Notes: generated from the letters alone by a model not told the origin. A stretch of DNA of 64,000 bases from Planctomycetales bacterium (GCA_028285345.1 JANQPT010000044.1:124001-188000); one strand, 5' to 3'; positions 38,805 through 48,940 are shown, numbered from the stretch's first letter. Translations and numbers: made by a program.

Positions 38805-39545
38805 GTGATTAAAGTCAGCAATCTTTGCATTCGACAAGGCGAGTTCGCCCTCGAGAACGTGAGTTTCGAGGTCCGTGAAGGGCAATACGCGGTGTTAATG
38901 GGCAAAACCGGCTCCGGCAAATCGACGATTCTGGAATCGATCTGCGGATTGCGTCCGATCAGCGGCGGTCGTATTGAGCTGACCGGGCGGGACGTCACGG
39001 ATCTCAAGCCCGGAAGTCGCGGCGTCGGCTACGTTCCCCAGGATGGGGCATTGTTTATGACCATGTCGGTGCATGACAATTTGGCGTTCGCATTGCGAAT
39101 TCGTAGTTGGAAGAGTGAAGCAATCCAGACACGGGTTATTGAGTTGGCCGATTTACTCGGAATCAGCCATCTCCTGGACCGCATGCCGTACCGCCTCAGC
39201 GGGGGAGAAGCGCAGCGCGTCGCACTGGGACGTGCGCTGGCCTTTCACCCAACCGTGCTTTGTCTCGACGAGCCGCTCAGCGCCTTGGATGAAGCGACTC
39301 GCAAGGACATGTATCGCGTGTTAGAGTCCGTCAAAGCCCGCGCCGGTGTGACCACACTTCACGTCACTCACAATGCCGGCGAGGCGAAACGGTTGGCTGA
39401 TGCGGTGCTGCAGTTGCGCAACGGGCGCGTGCAAAATATGACCGAGGCCACCACCGATATCGCGGTGCCCGCAATGCCGTCACTCGAAGAAAACGCCGCC
39501 TCCAAGTTGTTTCCCCCGGAGCGGGTCCGGGAGGGTGATGCATGA
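38805..39545 (+). CDS. modC: Molybdate/tungstate ABC transporter ATPase
   Basis: A 246-residue ABC ATPase starting with GTG at 38805 (MIKVSNLCIRQGEF). Walker A GKTGSGKS, Q-loop VPQDGALF, signature [15 protein letters not shown], Walker B VLCLDEPLSALD, and H-loop LHVTHN are all intact. It lacks the C-terminal molybdate-binding regulatory domain of E. coli ModC. It is separated from modB by 160 bp without an obvious terminator and overlaps the MoaD-like gene by 4 bp (ATGA), so the four genes probably form one molybdenum operon. Confidence 0.88.
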   Translation: MIKVSNLCIRQGEFALENVSFEVREGQYAVLMGKTGSGKSTILESICGLRPISGGRIELTGRDVTDLKPGSRGVGYVPQDGALFMTMSVHDNLAFALRIRSWKSEAIQTRVIELADLLGISHLLDRMPYRLSGGEAQRVALGRALAFHPTVLCLDEPLSALDEATRKDMYRVLESVKARAGVTTLHVTHNAGEAKRLADAVLQLRNGRVQNMTEATTDIAVPAMPSLEENAASKLFPPERVREGDA

Positions 39546-39820
39546 ACGTCACCGTCGAATACGCCGCCCAGGTGAAAAAGGCGGCAGGAATCGCCTCCGA
39601 GCAGCTCGAGATTGCGGAGAACGCGACCGTGCAAGAGGTCGTACTGCAAGTGGCGGAGACTCGCGGCCAAGCGCTGGCGGACTTGATTCTCGACGGCGCC
39701 GGCGGCATTCATCCCTCAATCTTGCTGTTTGTCGGCGACGACCAGGTGGCTTGGGATCCTCCCGTTGCACTTCGCGAGCGTGATACATTGACAATTCTCT
39801 CGCCGGTTTCCGGCGGTTGA
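39542..39820 (+). CDS. moaD: MoaD/ThiS-family ubiquitin-like sulfur carrier
   Basis: A 92-residue beta-grasp protein ending in Val-Ser-Gly-Gly, the diglycine tail that is adenylated and thiocarboxylated in sulfur carriers. The C-terminal strand DTLTILSPVSGG matches MoaD, the small subunit of molybdopterin synthase, better than ThiS, and the operon position after modC supports molybdenum cofactor synthesis. It overlaps modC by 4 bp. The large subunit MoaE is not adjacent. Confidence 0.85.
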   Translation: MNVTVEYAAQVKKAAGIASEQLEIAENATVQEVVLQVAETRGQALADLILDGAGGIHPSILLFVGDDQVAWDPPVALRERDTLTILSPVSGG

Positions 39821-39868
39821 TCGTGCGGCCGGGTCTGCGTCTCAGCCGTACTCACATCACTACAAGTC

Positions 39869-39944
39869 GTTTCAAAACCCCCTGACGCATCTCGCAGACA
39901 CTTGAATTTCAGTTTCTCAAACAGACGCCATCGGGTTTTGAAAC
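39869..39944. promoter_or_regulatory. 12-bp inverted repeat upstream of the MoxR operon
   Basis: GTTTCAAAACCC at 39869-39880 and GGGTTTTGAAAC at 39933-39944 are perfect inverted repeats 52 bp apart; the right arm ends 16 bp before the MoxR start codon. Could be a long-range operator, a leader stem covering the ribosome site, or a small repeat element. Confidence 0.5.
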
Positions 39945-39960
39945 TGGTTCTAGGAAACGC

Positions 39961-40911
39961 ATGACCACAGATACCAGTTCTGAGGCGCTGCTGAGCATTC
40001 GAGCACTCCACGACAATCTCTCGAGGGTGATTCAGGGAAAAAGCGAGTGCATTGATGTCTTGATTGTGGCGTTGTTGTCGGGCGGATCGGTGCTGATGGA
40101 GGATGTACCGGGCGTCGGCAAGACGACGCTGGCCAAGGCGCTCGCCCGCTCAATCGACGTCGAGTACCAGCGGGTGCAGTTCACTCCCGACTTGCTGCCC
40201 AACGACATTCTGGGCTCGTCGATCTACAATCCGGTGGACGGCCAATTCACGTTTCGGGAAGGGCCGATCTTTTGCAACGTGCTGTTGGCCGATGAAATCA
40301 ATCGGGCCTCGCCGCGCACGCAATCAGCACTGTTGGAGGCCATGAGCGAGTCTCAGGCCACGATCGAAGGGACGCGGCACGAATTGCCCAATCCCTTCTT
40401 TGTATTGGCCACTCAAAATCCGGTCGACTTTCACGGAACCTATCCGCTGCCCGAAGCGCAATTGGACCGATTCCTGGTACAGCTTGATTTGGGTTATCCG
40501 GACGCCGATACCGAGGTCGATATTCTGTTCTCACAAGCGGAGCAGCATCCGTTGGAACAACTTCAACCGGCCGTTTCGCATGAACAAATCTTGCAGTTGC
40601 AACGGGCGGTCAAGCAGGTCCGCGTCGACAAATCGGTCGCGCGGTACCTGGTCGAGATCGTCGGCCATTCGCGGGAGGACGGCCGATTAAAACTGGGTGT
40701 CAGCCCTCGCGGGTCGCTGATGTTGTTCCGCGCGGCGCAGGCGTCCGCCTTTGCGGCGGGTCGCGACTTCGTGTTGCCAGATGACGTACAGAAGCTGGCC
40801 GGGCCGGTGCTGGCCCACCGATTGATGCTGACTTCCAAGGCGAAGTACGGCGGTGATTCCAAAGCCGATATCGTTGCTGAGATCATTGAACAAGTTCCCG
40901 TTCCGACATGA
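39961..40911 (+). CDS. MoxR-family AAA+ ATPase
   Basis: A 316-residue AAA+ protein: Walker A VPGVGKTTLAKAL, Walker B NVLLADEINRASPRTQSALLEAM, sensor 1 FFVLATQNPVDFHGTYPLPEAQLDRF, and the C-terminal lid. MoxR ATPases act as chaperones for metal- or complex-dependent proteins, typically with DUF58 and transglutaminase-like partners. Exactly that arrangement follows, with 4-bp overlaps, so the three genes form one operon. The start follows an inverted repeat region. Confidence 0.93.
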   Translation: MTTDTSSEALLSIRALHDNLSRVIQGKSECIDVLIVALLSGGSVLMEDVPGVGKTTLAKALARSIDVEYQRVQFTPDLLPNDILGSSIYNPVDGQFTFREGPIFCNVLLADEINRASPRTQSALLEAMSESQATIEGTRHELPNPFFVLATQNPVDFHGTYPLPEAQLDRFLVQLDLGYPDADTEVDILFSQAEQHPLEQLQPAVSHEQILQLQRAVKQVRVDKSVARYLVEIVGHSREDGRLKLGVSPRGSLMLFRAAQASAFAAGRDFVLPDDVQKLAGPVLAHRLMLTSKAKYGGDSKADIVAEIIEQVPVPT

Positions 40912-42140
40912 AAGATCCCTTGCTCGTTCCCGGCTGGGTGCTCGATGCGTGGCGGTTCAAGCTCACGTGGGCCGCGCGGGCTCTGGGCTACTCCGCGGTG
41001 ATCGCCGGGTTGGGGTCGATCTCGGTACTGATCCCCGTTTATCAGCTGTTTTGCGGATTGGCGGCGCTGTTGTTGATCCCCTGGCTGATTGGACTGGCGT
41101 TGCGACCGTCCGTGGCCATTCGCGGGAGATTCCCGGAGAAAACCAGCGCCGGGCAGCCCGTCACCGCTGAGTTCACTGTCACCAACCGCTCCCGCTGGAC
41201 CTGCTTCGAACTGGCATTGGGGCTCTTCAAACTGCCCCGTTTCCTGCAGCAGGCCGACCATGACCGGGCGGTCCGGTTTCTCTCACGAAATGAGTCTGTA
41301 TCGATTCCCGTCACACTCATCCCGCGCCGCCGCGGTTTGTATGAGTTACCGCCGATGCGCGGCTATTCACTGTTTCCATTAGGCATCTTTCGCAGCGGCA
41401 AATCGAGGCAATCGTTGCCGCCGCTGCTCGTGTTGCCGCGATATCATCCGCTCAACGAAATCGACGTGCCTGTGGGGAACCGATATCAACCGGGCGGAAT
41501 CGCGCTCACCTCGCACGTGGGCGAGTCTCCCGAATACATTGGCAATCGGGAGTACGTTCCCGGCGAACCAGTCCGCCGGCTCGATTTTCGCTCCTGGGCG
41601 CGGTTGGGTAAGCCGGTCGTTCGCGAGTACCAGGAGGAATACTATTGCCGCATTGCATTGGTGCTCGACACTTATATTCCCCGGACGCAGAAACTGGGGC
41701 CCGAGGGATTTCCGCAGCTCGAGGCGGCCGTCAGTCTGGCGGCGTCGGTGGCCAATGCGTTGTCGCAAGGCGAGTACATCATCGATATTTTCGCGGCCGG
41801 GCCGGAGCTCTACGTGTTTCGCGCCGGCCGGCACACTGCGCACTTTGAGAATGTGTTGGAGATTCTCGCCTGCGTCGACGCCTGCCGAGACAATCCGTTT
41901 GAGATCGTCTCTCCTGCCGTCGCCGACGAATTGAGCAATATTTCCGCGACGATCTGCCTCTTTTTGGATTGGGACCAATCTCGGAAGCAGTTGGCTCGCA
42001 CCGTGCTCGAAGCGGGGAGCAGTCTCAAGGTGATTGTCGTGCGCGACGGGGAAACGACCGATCCGTTGCACGAAGCCGAGTGTGAAATCGCGCAGTATTC
42101 GTTGGCACAGATCACGCAGAGGGGGCTCGACGCGGTATGA
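40908..42140 (+). CDS. DUF58 domain-containing membrane protein
   Basis: A 410-residue protein with two hydrophobic helices near the N-terminus (about residues 22-42 and 44-62) and a C-terminal DUF58 domain marked by GEPVRRLDFRSWARLGKPVV followed by VREYQEEY. It starts within the MoxR stop (ATGA). DUF58 proteins have a von Willebrand A-like fold and partner with MoxR; the motif of charged residues that might hold a metal (VLDTYIP) is present. The biological target is unknown. Confidence 0.88.
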   Translation: MKDPLLVPGWVLDAWRFKLTWAARALGYSAVIAGLGSISVLIPVYQLFCGLAALLLIPWLIGLALRPSVAIRGRFPEKTSAGQPVTAEFTVTNRSRWTCFELALGLFKLPRFLQQADHDRAVRFLSRNESVSIPVTLIPRRRGLYELPPMRGYSLFPLGIFRSGKSRQSLPPLLVLPRYHPLNEIDVPVGNRYQPGGIALTSHVGESPEYIGNREYVPGEPVRRLDFRSWARLGKPVVREYQEEYYCRIALVLDTYIPRTQKLGPEGFPQLEAAVSLAASVANALSQGEYIIDIFAAGPELYVFRAGRHTAHFENVLEILACVDACRDNPFEIVSPAVADELSNISATICLFLDWDQSRKQLARTVLEAGSSLKVIVVRDGETTDPLHEAECEIAQYSLAQITQRGLDAV

Positions 42141-44191
42141 TCCTCCATCGCCTGCTGGCCTGCGCCGCACTTGCCATTCAATCGACCGTCCTGTGGTACT
42201 TTACCGACACGCAGGTTTTTCCGATCACCGTTGTACTGCTGTCGTTGGCCAGTTTTGTCATCAAGCAGCGGTTTGACCTGGATCGCAGGTTCGCGTTTTG
42301 GGGGCAGGTGGGGTTGTTCCTGCTGTTCGTGGTGAAGTATTACGCGGCGCCGCACGAGTTCGACTTCGCGGAACAATTTGTCCGCACGCCGTTCGCGTTT
42401 GCCGTCGGGCAGTTCCTAATGACGTTGCAGGTGATTCAATTCTACTTTCGCTATCCGGACGATCGCCTGCCGCTCAGTTGGCCGGCGTTTAGTGTCATCT
42501 CGCTGGTCTGTTTCGGCGACTTGCAGGCAAATCCGATGCAGATGCGGTTTTTCCAACCGGCTGCCGTTTCGCTGGTTGTGGTGAATGCGTTGCTGATCTC
42601 CGTTCGTCGGGAGTATTGGCGATCGCACGAACGGCGCTCTCGGTGGTCGCAGTTGGTACTGACTGCGTTGGTGTTGGCGGCGGTCGGCGGAACCGGTTGG
42701 GGTGCCGCGACCGCGTTGCGGCGGCACGAGCGCGATTTCGACGAGTTGATTGCGCGTTTCCTCGCGCCGGAGCGTCTGTCGGTCCAACCGGGATTCTCGG
42801 GCCGGGGACGCTTGGGAAGTGTGGCGAAGGTCAAGACCACCGGCGAGAACAAGATCGCACTGCGGGTCTATTCCGACGAAGAGCCGGGTTACCTCCGCGG
42901 GCGGGCGTTTGATTTGATTCAGAATTCGAACTGGAGCCTGGGATCATCCCTACGTCCATTGTCAGCGAGCAAGACCACGCCGGCGGGAGTCAAAGACGCA
43001 CCTGCGGGGCTTCAGACCTTTGTGACCGACGCGACGACTGCCGATCAATGGATCGACTACGAAATCTGGCCCGCAGCTGCTCAGCCTGCCGCGATCTTTG
43101 CGCCGTTGGGAACGGCGGTGCTGCAGGCGCCGGTCGACTCGGTCTCGATCGATCTCCACAACATCCTGCATGCCGACGAACTGTCACAAGGGATACCGTT
43201 TCATGTCGCGGTTCCAGAAAATGTCGCGCCGGGGCGGCTGTCGGAAGATGAGCGCGCCCGGCTGTTGCGAATCCCCAAGGAGCTCGACCCCCAAATTACG
43301 AATCTGGCCGGTCGGTTGGCGAAAGACGAGTGGACCACCGCGGAGAAGATTGCCGCCGTCACGCACTTTTTTCACGAGAACTATCAATATCAAATGGGGA
43401 TCCGCGTTCCTGCGGGGACTGATCCGTTGAATTATTTTCTGCTGGAGCGGCCACCGGCACACTGCGAGTATTTTGCGAGCGGCGCGGCGGTCCTGCTGCG
43501 GATCGCCGGTGTGCCTTGCCGATATGTGACCGGTTTCGTCGCGGTGGAAGAGAACCGTTACGGCGGCTATTGGGTGGCCCGCAATCGCGATGCGCACGCC
43601 TGGGTTGAGGCCTACGACGACCAGCTTGGCTGGGTGATCGTCGAGGCGACGCCGGCGGCGGGCGTGCCGGTGCTCCAACAGACCACGCAGCCGAAACAGT
43701 TCTGGGAATATCTGCGCGAGGCGTTTCTAACGCTGCGGATTCAGCTTCAGCAGGGATACTTCCGTATGGCGCTACAGTCGCTTGTGCAATCTCGCGGAGT
43801 GATGCTGATCCTGTGCGGCCTGTTGATTTACATTCTCGTGCGGCTGGTTCGAGCGCGAAAGCGGACAACGAAGGTTCGCCGAACGGCAGCCGATCCACAG
43901 TTTCGCGAACTGCAGCGGTTGCTGGGCACGATGGACAAGCGGCTGCGTAAGCTGCAACTGTTTCGGTTGCCTGGTGAAACCTTACACCAATTCGCTGACC
44001 GAATTGGGCAACATGGATCGAATCCTCCGGCTGCTGACTGGTATCGGGATTACGCGGCGGTGCGATATGGTGGTGGTTACGTGTCGAGTGAGCTGAAGCG
44101 ACTCAAGGTCTCGATGCCGAAGATCTACAACAGTGGTCAACGATCGAATACTCAGTTCTCAAGACAGCATGATGACTCAATATCCCGCTAG
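42137..44191 (+). CDS. TgpA-like membrane transglutaminase
   Basis: A 684-residue protein: an N-terminal block of about six transmembrane helices (to about residue 200), a large extracytoplasmic transglutaminase-core domain, one C-terminal helix (MLILCGLLIYILVRLV), and a cytoplasmic tail. Catalytic Cys in PPAHCEYFASGAA and His in NRDAHAWVEAY are present. The third residue, usually Asp in a DPTP-like motif, appears as Glu in VIVEATP. The family pairs with MoxR and DUF58, as here, and is implicated in envelope protein cross-linking or processing. It overlaps DUF58 by 4 bp and closes the operon. Confidence 0.88.
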   Translation: MILHRLLACAALAIQSTVLWYFTDTQVFPITVVLLSLASFVIKQRFDLDRRFAFWGQVGLFLLFVVKYYAAPHEFDFAEQFVRTPFAFAVGQFLMTLQVIQFYFRYPDDRLPLSWPAFSVISLVCFGDLQANPMQMRFFQPAAVSLVVVNALLISVRREYWRSHERRSRWSQLVLTALVLAAVGGTGWGAATALRRHERDFDELIARFLAPERLSVQPGFSGRGRLGSVAKVKTTGENKIALRVYSDEEPGYLRGRAFDLIQNSNWSLGSSLRPLSASKTTPAGVKDAPAGLQTFVTDATTADQWIDYEIWPAAAQPAAIFAPLGTAVLQAPVDSVSIDLHNILHADELSQGIPFHVAVPENVAPGRLSEDERARLLRIPKELDPQITNLAGRLAKDEWTTAEKIAAVTHFFHENYQYQMGIRVPAGTDPLNYFLLERPPAHCEYFASGAAVLLRIAGVPCRYVTGFVAVEENRYGGYWVARNRDAHAWVEAYDDQLGWVIVEATPAAGVPVLQQTTQPKQFWEYLREAFLTLRIQLQQGYFRMALQSLVQSRGVMLILCGLLIYILVRLVRARKRTTKVRRTAADPQFRELQRLLGTMDKRLRKLQLFRLPGETLHQFADRIGQHGSNPPAADWYRDYAAVRYGGGYVSSELKRLKVSMPKIYNSGQRSNTQFSRQHDDSISR

Positions 44192-44269
44192 TCATCGCTT
44201 AAACCATCTCGTATAATCAGACTCTCTACGACTGCAGTCACACTCGATATTGATTGAGGAAATTGGCTC

Positions 44270-46042
44270 GTGAATGGGAATCGTTTTCGTCCCGGCAGTT
44301 GCGCGCTTTCACGCTTGCTGCTCTTCGTGACAGTTTCATGCGGGCTCGCATTGGCCGATCCGATTGCCGCCGCGGAACGAAAGTCGTCGAAAGAGAAGAC
44401 AAAGTCGTTCCCGTCAAAACCAGACTCATCGACTCAGCAATCGAAACCAACTCTTAAGCGTAAGCTGTTTTCGACCGGAGCGGAGGGGGAGACGGCCGCG
44501 ATGGCCGCCCAGATCAACGAGTTGATTCGGCAATCTTGGGTCGACAACGGTATTCAACCTACCGCCGTTGCCGATGACGCGGAATGGTTGCGGCGGGTCT
44601 ATCTCGATCTCGTGGGGCATATTCCATCGCTGAAAGTGGCGCAGAAGTTTCTGTACGACCGCAAGAAGAATAAGCGCGCAGCGCTGATCGACGAACTGAT
44701 CGGCAGCGAGGATTTCATCAGGAATTGGACAACGATTTGGACCAACCTCAGCATCGGACGGCAGACGCCCCGCCGGACGAGCCGGAAGGGGATGGAGTCG
44801 TTTTACCGCGACGCGTTTTCCGAGAACCGGCCCTGGAACAAAGTGGTTGCGGACATTATTTCCGCGGAAGGACATTACGAGGAAAACGGCGCGGTCAATT
44901 TTCTGCTGGCGCAAATGACGATGGCGGATGAGGCGGTCCAGGCGACCGCCAAGACCACACGTCTCTTCTTGGGCGTTCAGGTGCAATGCACGCAGTGCCA
45001 CAATCATCCCTTTAACAAGTGGAAGCAGAATCAGTTTTGGGAATTCAACAGCTTCTTCCGGCAGGCACGCCGAATTGACCACCGCAAGGTCGATCCCGAC
45101 ACCGGCCGCCGTGTCGACGACTATTCCGAACTGGTCGATCGCGACTTTGAAGGGCCGGTCTATTTCGAAAAGCGAAGCGGGCTGATGCAGGTTGCCTATC
45201 CCAAGTTTCAGGGCACGGACGTTGACCCCGGGCCGGAGACGAACCGCCGCGCCGAATTGGCGAGACTTGTCACCACGGTCGACGAGGACCGACTCCGCAG
45301 CGACGGCGCGCGGCCGATGATCGCCGATGCGCTGGTGAATCGGCTCTGGGGCCATTTTCTCGGCTATGGCTTCACCCGCCCGGTCGACGATATGGGTCCG
45401 CACCAGCCGCCCAGCCATCCAGAAGTCCTCGATTTGCTCGCCATCGAATTCACCAAGCACAACTTTGATGTCCGCGAACTGATGCGGTGGATTGTCAACA
45501 GCGAGGCGTACAACCTCTCCAGCCGGTTCGGCAAGAAAAACGCGATCGACAACCCGGCCATCGGCGAGATGCCGCTGTTCAGCCACGTCTATCTAAAGCA
45601 GATGAACGCAGAGCAACTGTTTGACTCGCTGCTATTGGCAACCAATGCCCACAAAGCAGGCGCTGCCGACTTGAAGTCGAGCCAGCAGCAGCGGCAGCGC
45701 TGGCTGCAACAGTTTGTGAGGGCGTTTGAGACGGACGAAAACGATGAGGCGACAACGTTCAATGGGTCGATCCCTCAAGCGATGATGATGATGAACGGCG
45801 AGTTGATGAAAGCGGCCATTTCCGGAGAAAAGGGGAGCTTTTTACACAAAGTCGTCTCCGATTCGGAAAACGATTCGAAGAAAATCCGTAAACTGTATTT
45901 GACGGCGTTGGGCCGCCGCCCGACCGGCAGGGAAACCAAAGCCGCATTGAAATTGATCAAGAGCTCACCCAACGCGATGGCAGGCTACCAGGATCTTTAT
46001 TGGGCGCTGCTCAATTCCAACGAGTTTATTCTGATACATTGA
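44270..46042 (+). CDS. DUF1549/DUF1553 domain protein
   Basis: A 590-residue exported protein of the planctomycete cytochrome-like group. GTG start at 44270 with GAGGA upstream; signal peptide ends near Ala-Ala-Ala-Glu. DUF1549 occupies roughly residues 85-290 ([15 protein letters not shown], later [14 protein letters not shown] with a CxxCH heme-like motif), DUF1553 roughly 315-580 ([33 protein letters not shown]). It lacks the PSCyt1 heme domain and LamG present in the second copy at 55.9 kb. Paired with a DUF1501 gene downstream, the usual planctomycete arrangement. Function unresolved; roles in extracellular redox or polysaccharide breakdown have been suggested. Confidence 0.9.
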   Translation: MNGNRFRPGSCALSRLLLFVTVSCGLALADPIAAAERKSSKEKTKSFPSKPDSSTQQSKPTLKRKLFSTGAEGETAAMAAQINELIRQSWVDNGIQPTAVADDAEWLRRVYLDLVGHIPSLKVAQKFLYDRKKNKRAALIDELIGSEDFIRNWTTIWTNLSIGRQTPRRTSRKGMESFYRDAFSENRPWNKVVADIISAEGHYEENGAVNFLLAQMTMADEAVQATAKTTRLFLGVQVQCTQCHNHPFNKWKQNQFWEFNSFFRQARRIDHRKVDPDTGRRVDDYSELVDRDFEGPVYFEKRSGLMQVAYPKFQGTDVDPGPETNRRAELARLVTTVDEDRLRSDGARPMIADALVNRLWGHFLGYGFTRPVDDMGPHQPPSHPEVLDLLAIEFTKHNFDVRELMRWIVNSEAYNLSSRFGKKNAIDNPAIGEMPLFSHVYLKQMNAEQLFDSLLLATNAHKAGAADLKSSQQQRQRWLQQFVRAFETDENDEATTFNGSIPQAMMMMNGELMKAAISGEKGSFLHKVVSDSENDSKKIRKLYLTALGRRPTGRETKAALKLIKSSPNAMAGYQDLYWALLNSNEFILIH

Positions 46043-46114
46043 TTTTGATTCCCCGGTAACGACGGGGCCGCGGAAACGTTTTAACCAGTAGATGCTTCTC
46101 CGGAAAACTACGAA

Positions 46115-46226
46115 TTGACGATGGGTGGCTGGGGTCGAGCAAAGCGAGCCCCCAGATATTAAACCTGGGGGCGGACTATCGTCCGACCCCAGCCACCCTG
46201 AAACATCTTTTCCGACGAAGCCAAGT
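46115..46226. repeat. Dispersed palindromic element, copy 2
   Basis: A 112-bp element matching 973-1084. Outer 15-bp arms 46123-46137 and 46184-46198 are identical to those of copy 1. Five of the ten differences fall in the loop of the larger inner hairpin and one in the loop of the smaller. It ends 22 bp before the next start codon, the same relationship as copy 1. Confidence 0.85.
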
Positions 46227-46248
46227 CAGTGAAACGGTTTGATCGACA

Positions 46249-47523
46249 ATGACGCACTCTGCTTTTCTGAAACCACGGGGAATGTCTCGACGCCACATGT
46301 TGCGGCATCTGGCGACAGGGGCGATGACGATTCCGGCGCTGCAGTTTGTCAATTCCCTCTCCGCGCACGCGGCGGACGTCAAGAAGAATCAAAAGGCGTG
46401 CATCCTTATCTGGCTCGGTGGGGGACCGCCCACAATCGACATGTGGGATCTGAAACCGGGCAGCAAGAACGGCGGGGAGTTTTCGCCGATTGCCACAAGC
46501 GGCGACATGCAGATATCCGAAATGCTGCCGAAAACGGCCCAGCATATGCAGCACCTGTCGCTGGTGCGCTCGATGAGCACCCGCGAGGCCGATCACGGAC
46601 GGGGCCGCTATTATTTGCATACCGCTTACGTTCCAAATCCGACCGTGGTGCACCCCACGTTTGGCTCGGTGGTGAGCAAAGAGCTGGCTCCGCTTCGCGA
46701 CAACTTGGAGATTCCCGCATTCATTTCCGTCGGCGGATCCAACGAAGGTCCCGGGTTCCTGGGGATGGCGCATGCGCCGTTTAACGTCGACAGTTCCGGG
46801 CGGATTCGGAACTCCGCTGCGGGCGGATTGCCTGGGTCGCGGCTCGATAACCGGCTGGCGATGCTGAACGTGGTGGAGTCGGGTTTCATTCGCAGCGGCC
46901 GGGGTGGTTTGCCGCAGGATCATGCCGACGTCTACGACAGCGCTGTCAATCTGATGACCTCAGCGCAGCTTGAGGCGTTCCGCGTCGAAAAGGAACCGGC
47001 ACAGTTGCGGGAGGCGTACGGCAACAATCTGGGGAGGAGCTGTCTGCTGGCCCGTCGGCTGGTCGAAGCGGGCGTGCCGTTTGTGGAAGTCAATTCGGGC
47101 GGATGGGATTTGCATCAGAATGTCTTCGGGTCGCTCCGCAACCAGCGGCTGCCGATGCTCGACCAGGCACTCTCTGCGCTGACCGCCGATTTGGCCGACC
47201 GCGGTCTGCTGGAGCATACGGTGGTCGTCTGCATGGGCGAGTTCGGCCGCACGCCGCGGATCAATCAAAACGTGGGCCGCGACCACTGGGCCGCCAGTTG
47301 GACGGCGGTTATCGGCGGCGGCGGCTTGGCTGGCGGCCTGACCGTGGGCGCCACCGACAAGGATGGCGTCGGTATCGATGGCCCCAGCTTCCTTCCGGGA
47401 GACTTGTGGGCAACGGTTGCCAAGGCGCTAGGCATCCCGTTGGACATCGTCTACGAAACGAAGCGCAAACGTCCCATGAAGATCGCCAACGGCGGCAAGC
47501 CGATTGCGGAACTGCTGGCGTAG
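46249..47523 (+). CDS. DUF1501 domain protein, probably Tat-exported
   Basis: A 424-residue protein with a twin-arginine-like start ([15 protein letters not shown], residues 12-26), followed by DUF1501: [54 protein letters not shown] and GRDHW. The Asp/His pattern recalls the alkaline-phosphatase superfamily, but an enzymatic role is not established. Directly downstream of the DUF1549/1553 gene, separated by the palindromic element, and followed by the SGNH hydrolase after about 80 bp. Confidence 0.9.
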   Translation: MTHSAFLKPRGMSRRHMLRHLATGAMTIPALQFVNSLSAHAADVKKNQKACILIWLGGGPPTIDMWDLKPGSKNGGEFSPIATSGDMQISEMLPKTAQHMQHLSLVRSMSTREADHGRGRYYLHTAYVPNPTVVHPTFGSVVSKELAPLRDNLEIPAFISVGGSNEGPGFLGMAHAPFNVDSSGRIRNSAAGGLPGSRLDNRLAMLNVVESGFIRSGRGGLPQDHADVYDSAVNLMTSAQLEAFRVEKEPAQLREAYGNNLGRSCLLARRLVEAGVPFVEVNSGGWDLHQNVFGSLRNQRLPMLDQALSALTADLADRGLLEHTVVVCMGEFGRTPRINQNVGRDHWAASWTAVIGGGGLAGGLTVGATDKDGVGIDGPSFLPGDLWATVAKALGIPLDIVYETKRKRPMKIANGGKPIAELLA

Positions 47524-47604
47524 TCCCAGCGGTCGCCTGACGCAAGTTCAAATTGCGGCGGTTCTATGCGCCGCTGTTGTTCAATCAGCCGGAGATCTGA
47601 AACG

Positions 47605-48729
47605 ATGCGAGTCCGACGTCATCCCAGTCGCATAATCTTGATGGTTGGCGCGCTTCTCTGTCAGACGGTTGTGTTGGCCGGCGAGGAGATCGACACGTCG
47701 GCCGTGAAGCCGGACGCCGATGGATTTCGCTGGTTCGACGTGCGGTTGCTCGGAGTGGAAGGGCAGGGCTGGCGACAGACGAAGGATCCGTTCGACCGTC
47801 TGCCTGCCAAGGCAGAGGGTGTGGTTCGCCCGCCGGTTTGGAAACTGAGCCGCCACAGCGCAGGCCTGTGCGTCCGCTTCTCCAGCGATGCCCCGGTGAT
47901 TTTCGCAGAATGGGAACTGACAGAGTCGCGTCTGGCATTGCCGCACATGCCCGCATCGGGGGTCAGTGGTTTGGATTTGTACGTGAAGGCGGACAACGGA
48001 CAATGGCGGTGGGCGGCGATGGGCAGGCCGACCGCGCAGAAAAACCGGCTCAAACTCATCACCGGCATTCCCCGGGCCGATCGGGAGTATTGGCTTTATT
48101 TTCCATTATACAACGGACTGAAATCGCTAAAGTTGGGCATCGACAGCCAGAGCAAACTGGCGGCCGCCGCGCCGCGCGAACGAAAGCCGATTGTGTTTTA
48201 CGGCACGTCGATCACTCAAGGCGCCTGCGCGTCGCGGCCGGGCATGGTCCACACGGCGATTCTGGGACGCCGGCTCGGCTATCCGGTGATTAATCTTGGC
48301 TTCTCCGGCAACGGCCGGCTTGATTTCGAAGTGGGCGAATTGATGGCGGAGCTCGATCCGGCGGTTTACGTGATCGACTGCCTGCCGAACCTGCGCGGGA
48401 AACAGGTCGCGGAGCGGATCGATCCCATTGTGATGACCCTCCGTAAAGCCCGGCCCAAAACGCCGATTCTGCTCGTCGAGGATCGGACCTACGCCAACGC
48501 GTTCCTCTACCCGGGCAAACAGCAGCGACACAAGCAAAGCCGCAAAGCCTTGCGGGAAGGATACGACCGTTTGAAAGCCGCCGGAGTGGAGCACCTGCAC
48601 TATCTTCCCGGCGACGAACTGCTGGGTGCGGACGGCGAAGACACGGTGGACAGCTCGCATCCGACAGATCTGGGATTTCTGCGGCAGGCGGTCGCCTTCG
48701 AGGCGGCCATCAAGCCGTTGTTGAAATAG
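47605..48729 (+). CDS. Secreted SGNH/GDSL hydrolase with GxDLY N-domain
   Basis: A 374-residue exported protein from the ATG at 47605 (signal peptide IILMVGALLCQTVVLAGE); an in-frame upstream start at 47566 gives no signal peptide. The N-terminal beta domain shows the GLDLY motif of the SGNH-hydrolase accessory domain. The C-terminal hydrolase has the Ser block FYGTSITQGA, the Gly/Asn block LGFSGNGR, and the Asp-His block DSSHPTDLGF. Likely a carbohydrate or acyl esterase acting outside the cell. Its position after the DUF1549/DUF1501 pair fits a polysaccharide-degradation setting. Confidence 0.88.
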   Translation: MRVRRHPSRIILMVGALLCQTVVLAGEEIDTSAVKPDADGFRWFDVRLLGVEGQGWRQTKDPFDRLPAKAEGVVRPPVWKLSRHSAGLCVRFSSDAPVIFAEWELTESRLALPHMPASGVSGLDLYVKADNGQWRWAAMGRPTAQKNRLKLITGIPRADREYWLYFPLYNGLKSLKLGIDSQSKLAAAAPRERKPIVFYGTSITQGACASRPGMVHTAILGRRLGYPVINLGFSGNGRLDFEVGELMAELDPAVYVIDCLPNLRGKQVAERIDPIVMTLRKARPKTPILLVEDRTYANAFLYPGKQQRHKQSRKALREGYDRLKAAGVEHLHYLPGDELLGADGEDTVDSSHPTDLGFLRQAVAFEAAIKPLLK

Positions 48730-48762
48730 AGCAGGTAGCGACTGTCTTGGAAGTCAAAAGTC

Positions 48763-48940
48763 TTAGTTGATTTGATTCCAGTTTTTACCGTCACGGATCA
48801 TGACGTTCAAGATGGTGATGAGTTTTCTCATTGCTGCGATGAGGGCGACCATTATTGGTTTTCCTTTCTCGATGAGTCGTTCGTAGTAGGCTTTGATCTT
48901 GGGATTGTGTTTTGCGGCGACGTGCATGGCCGGTTGCACC
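48763..48940 (-). pseudogene. IS110-family transposase remnant (C-terminal fragment)
   Basis: About 50 codons on the minus strand encode a peptide typical of the IS110/IS116/IS902 transposase C-terminus: KHNPKIKAYYERLIEKGK followed by ALIAAMRKLITILNVMIRDG and a near-terminal Trp. The rest of the transposase (DEDD nuclease domain and the catalytic-serine region) is missing; upstream DNA belongs to the next plus-strand gene. No IS ends or target duplications could be identified. The left limit is the TAG/TAA-type stop region near 48763; the right limit is approximate. Confidence 0.75.
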
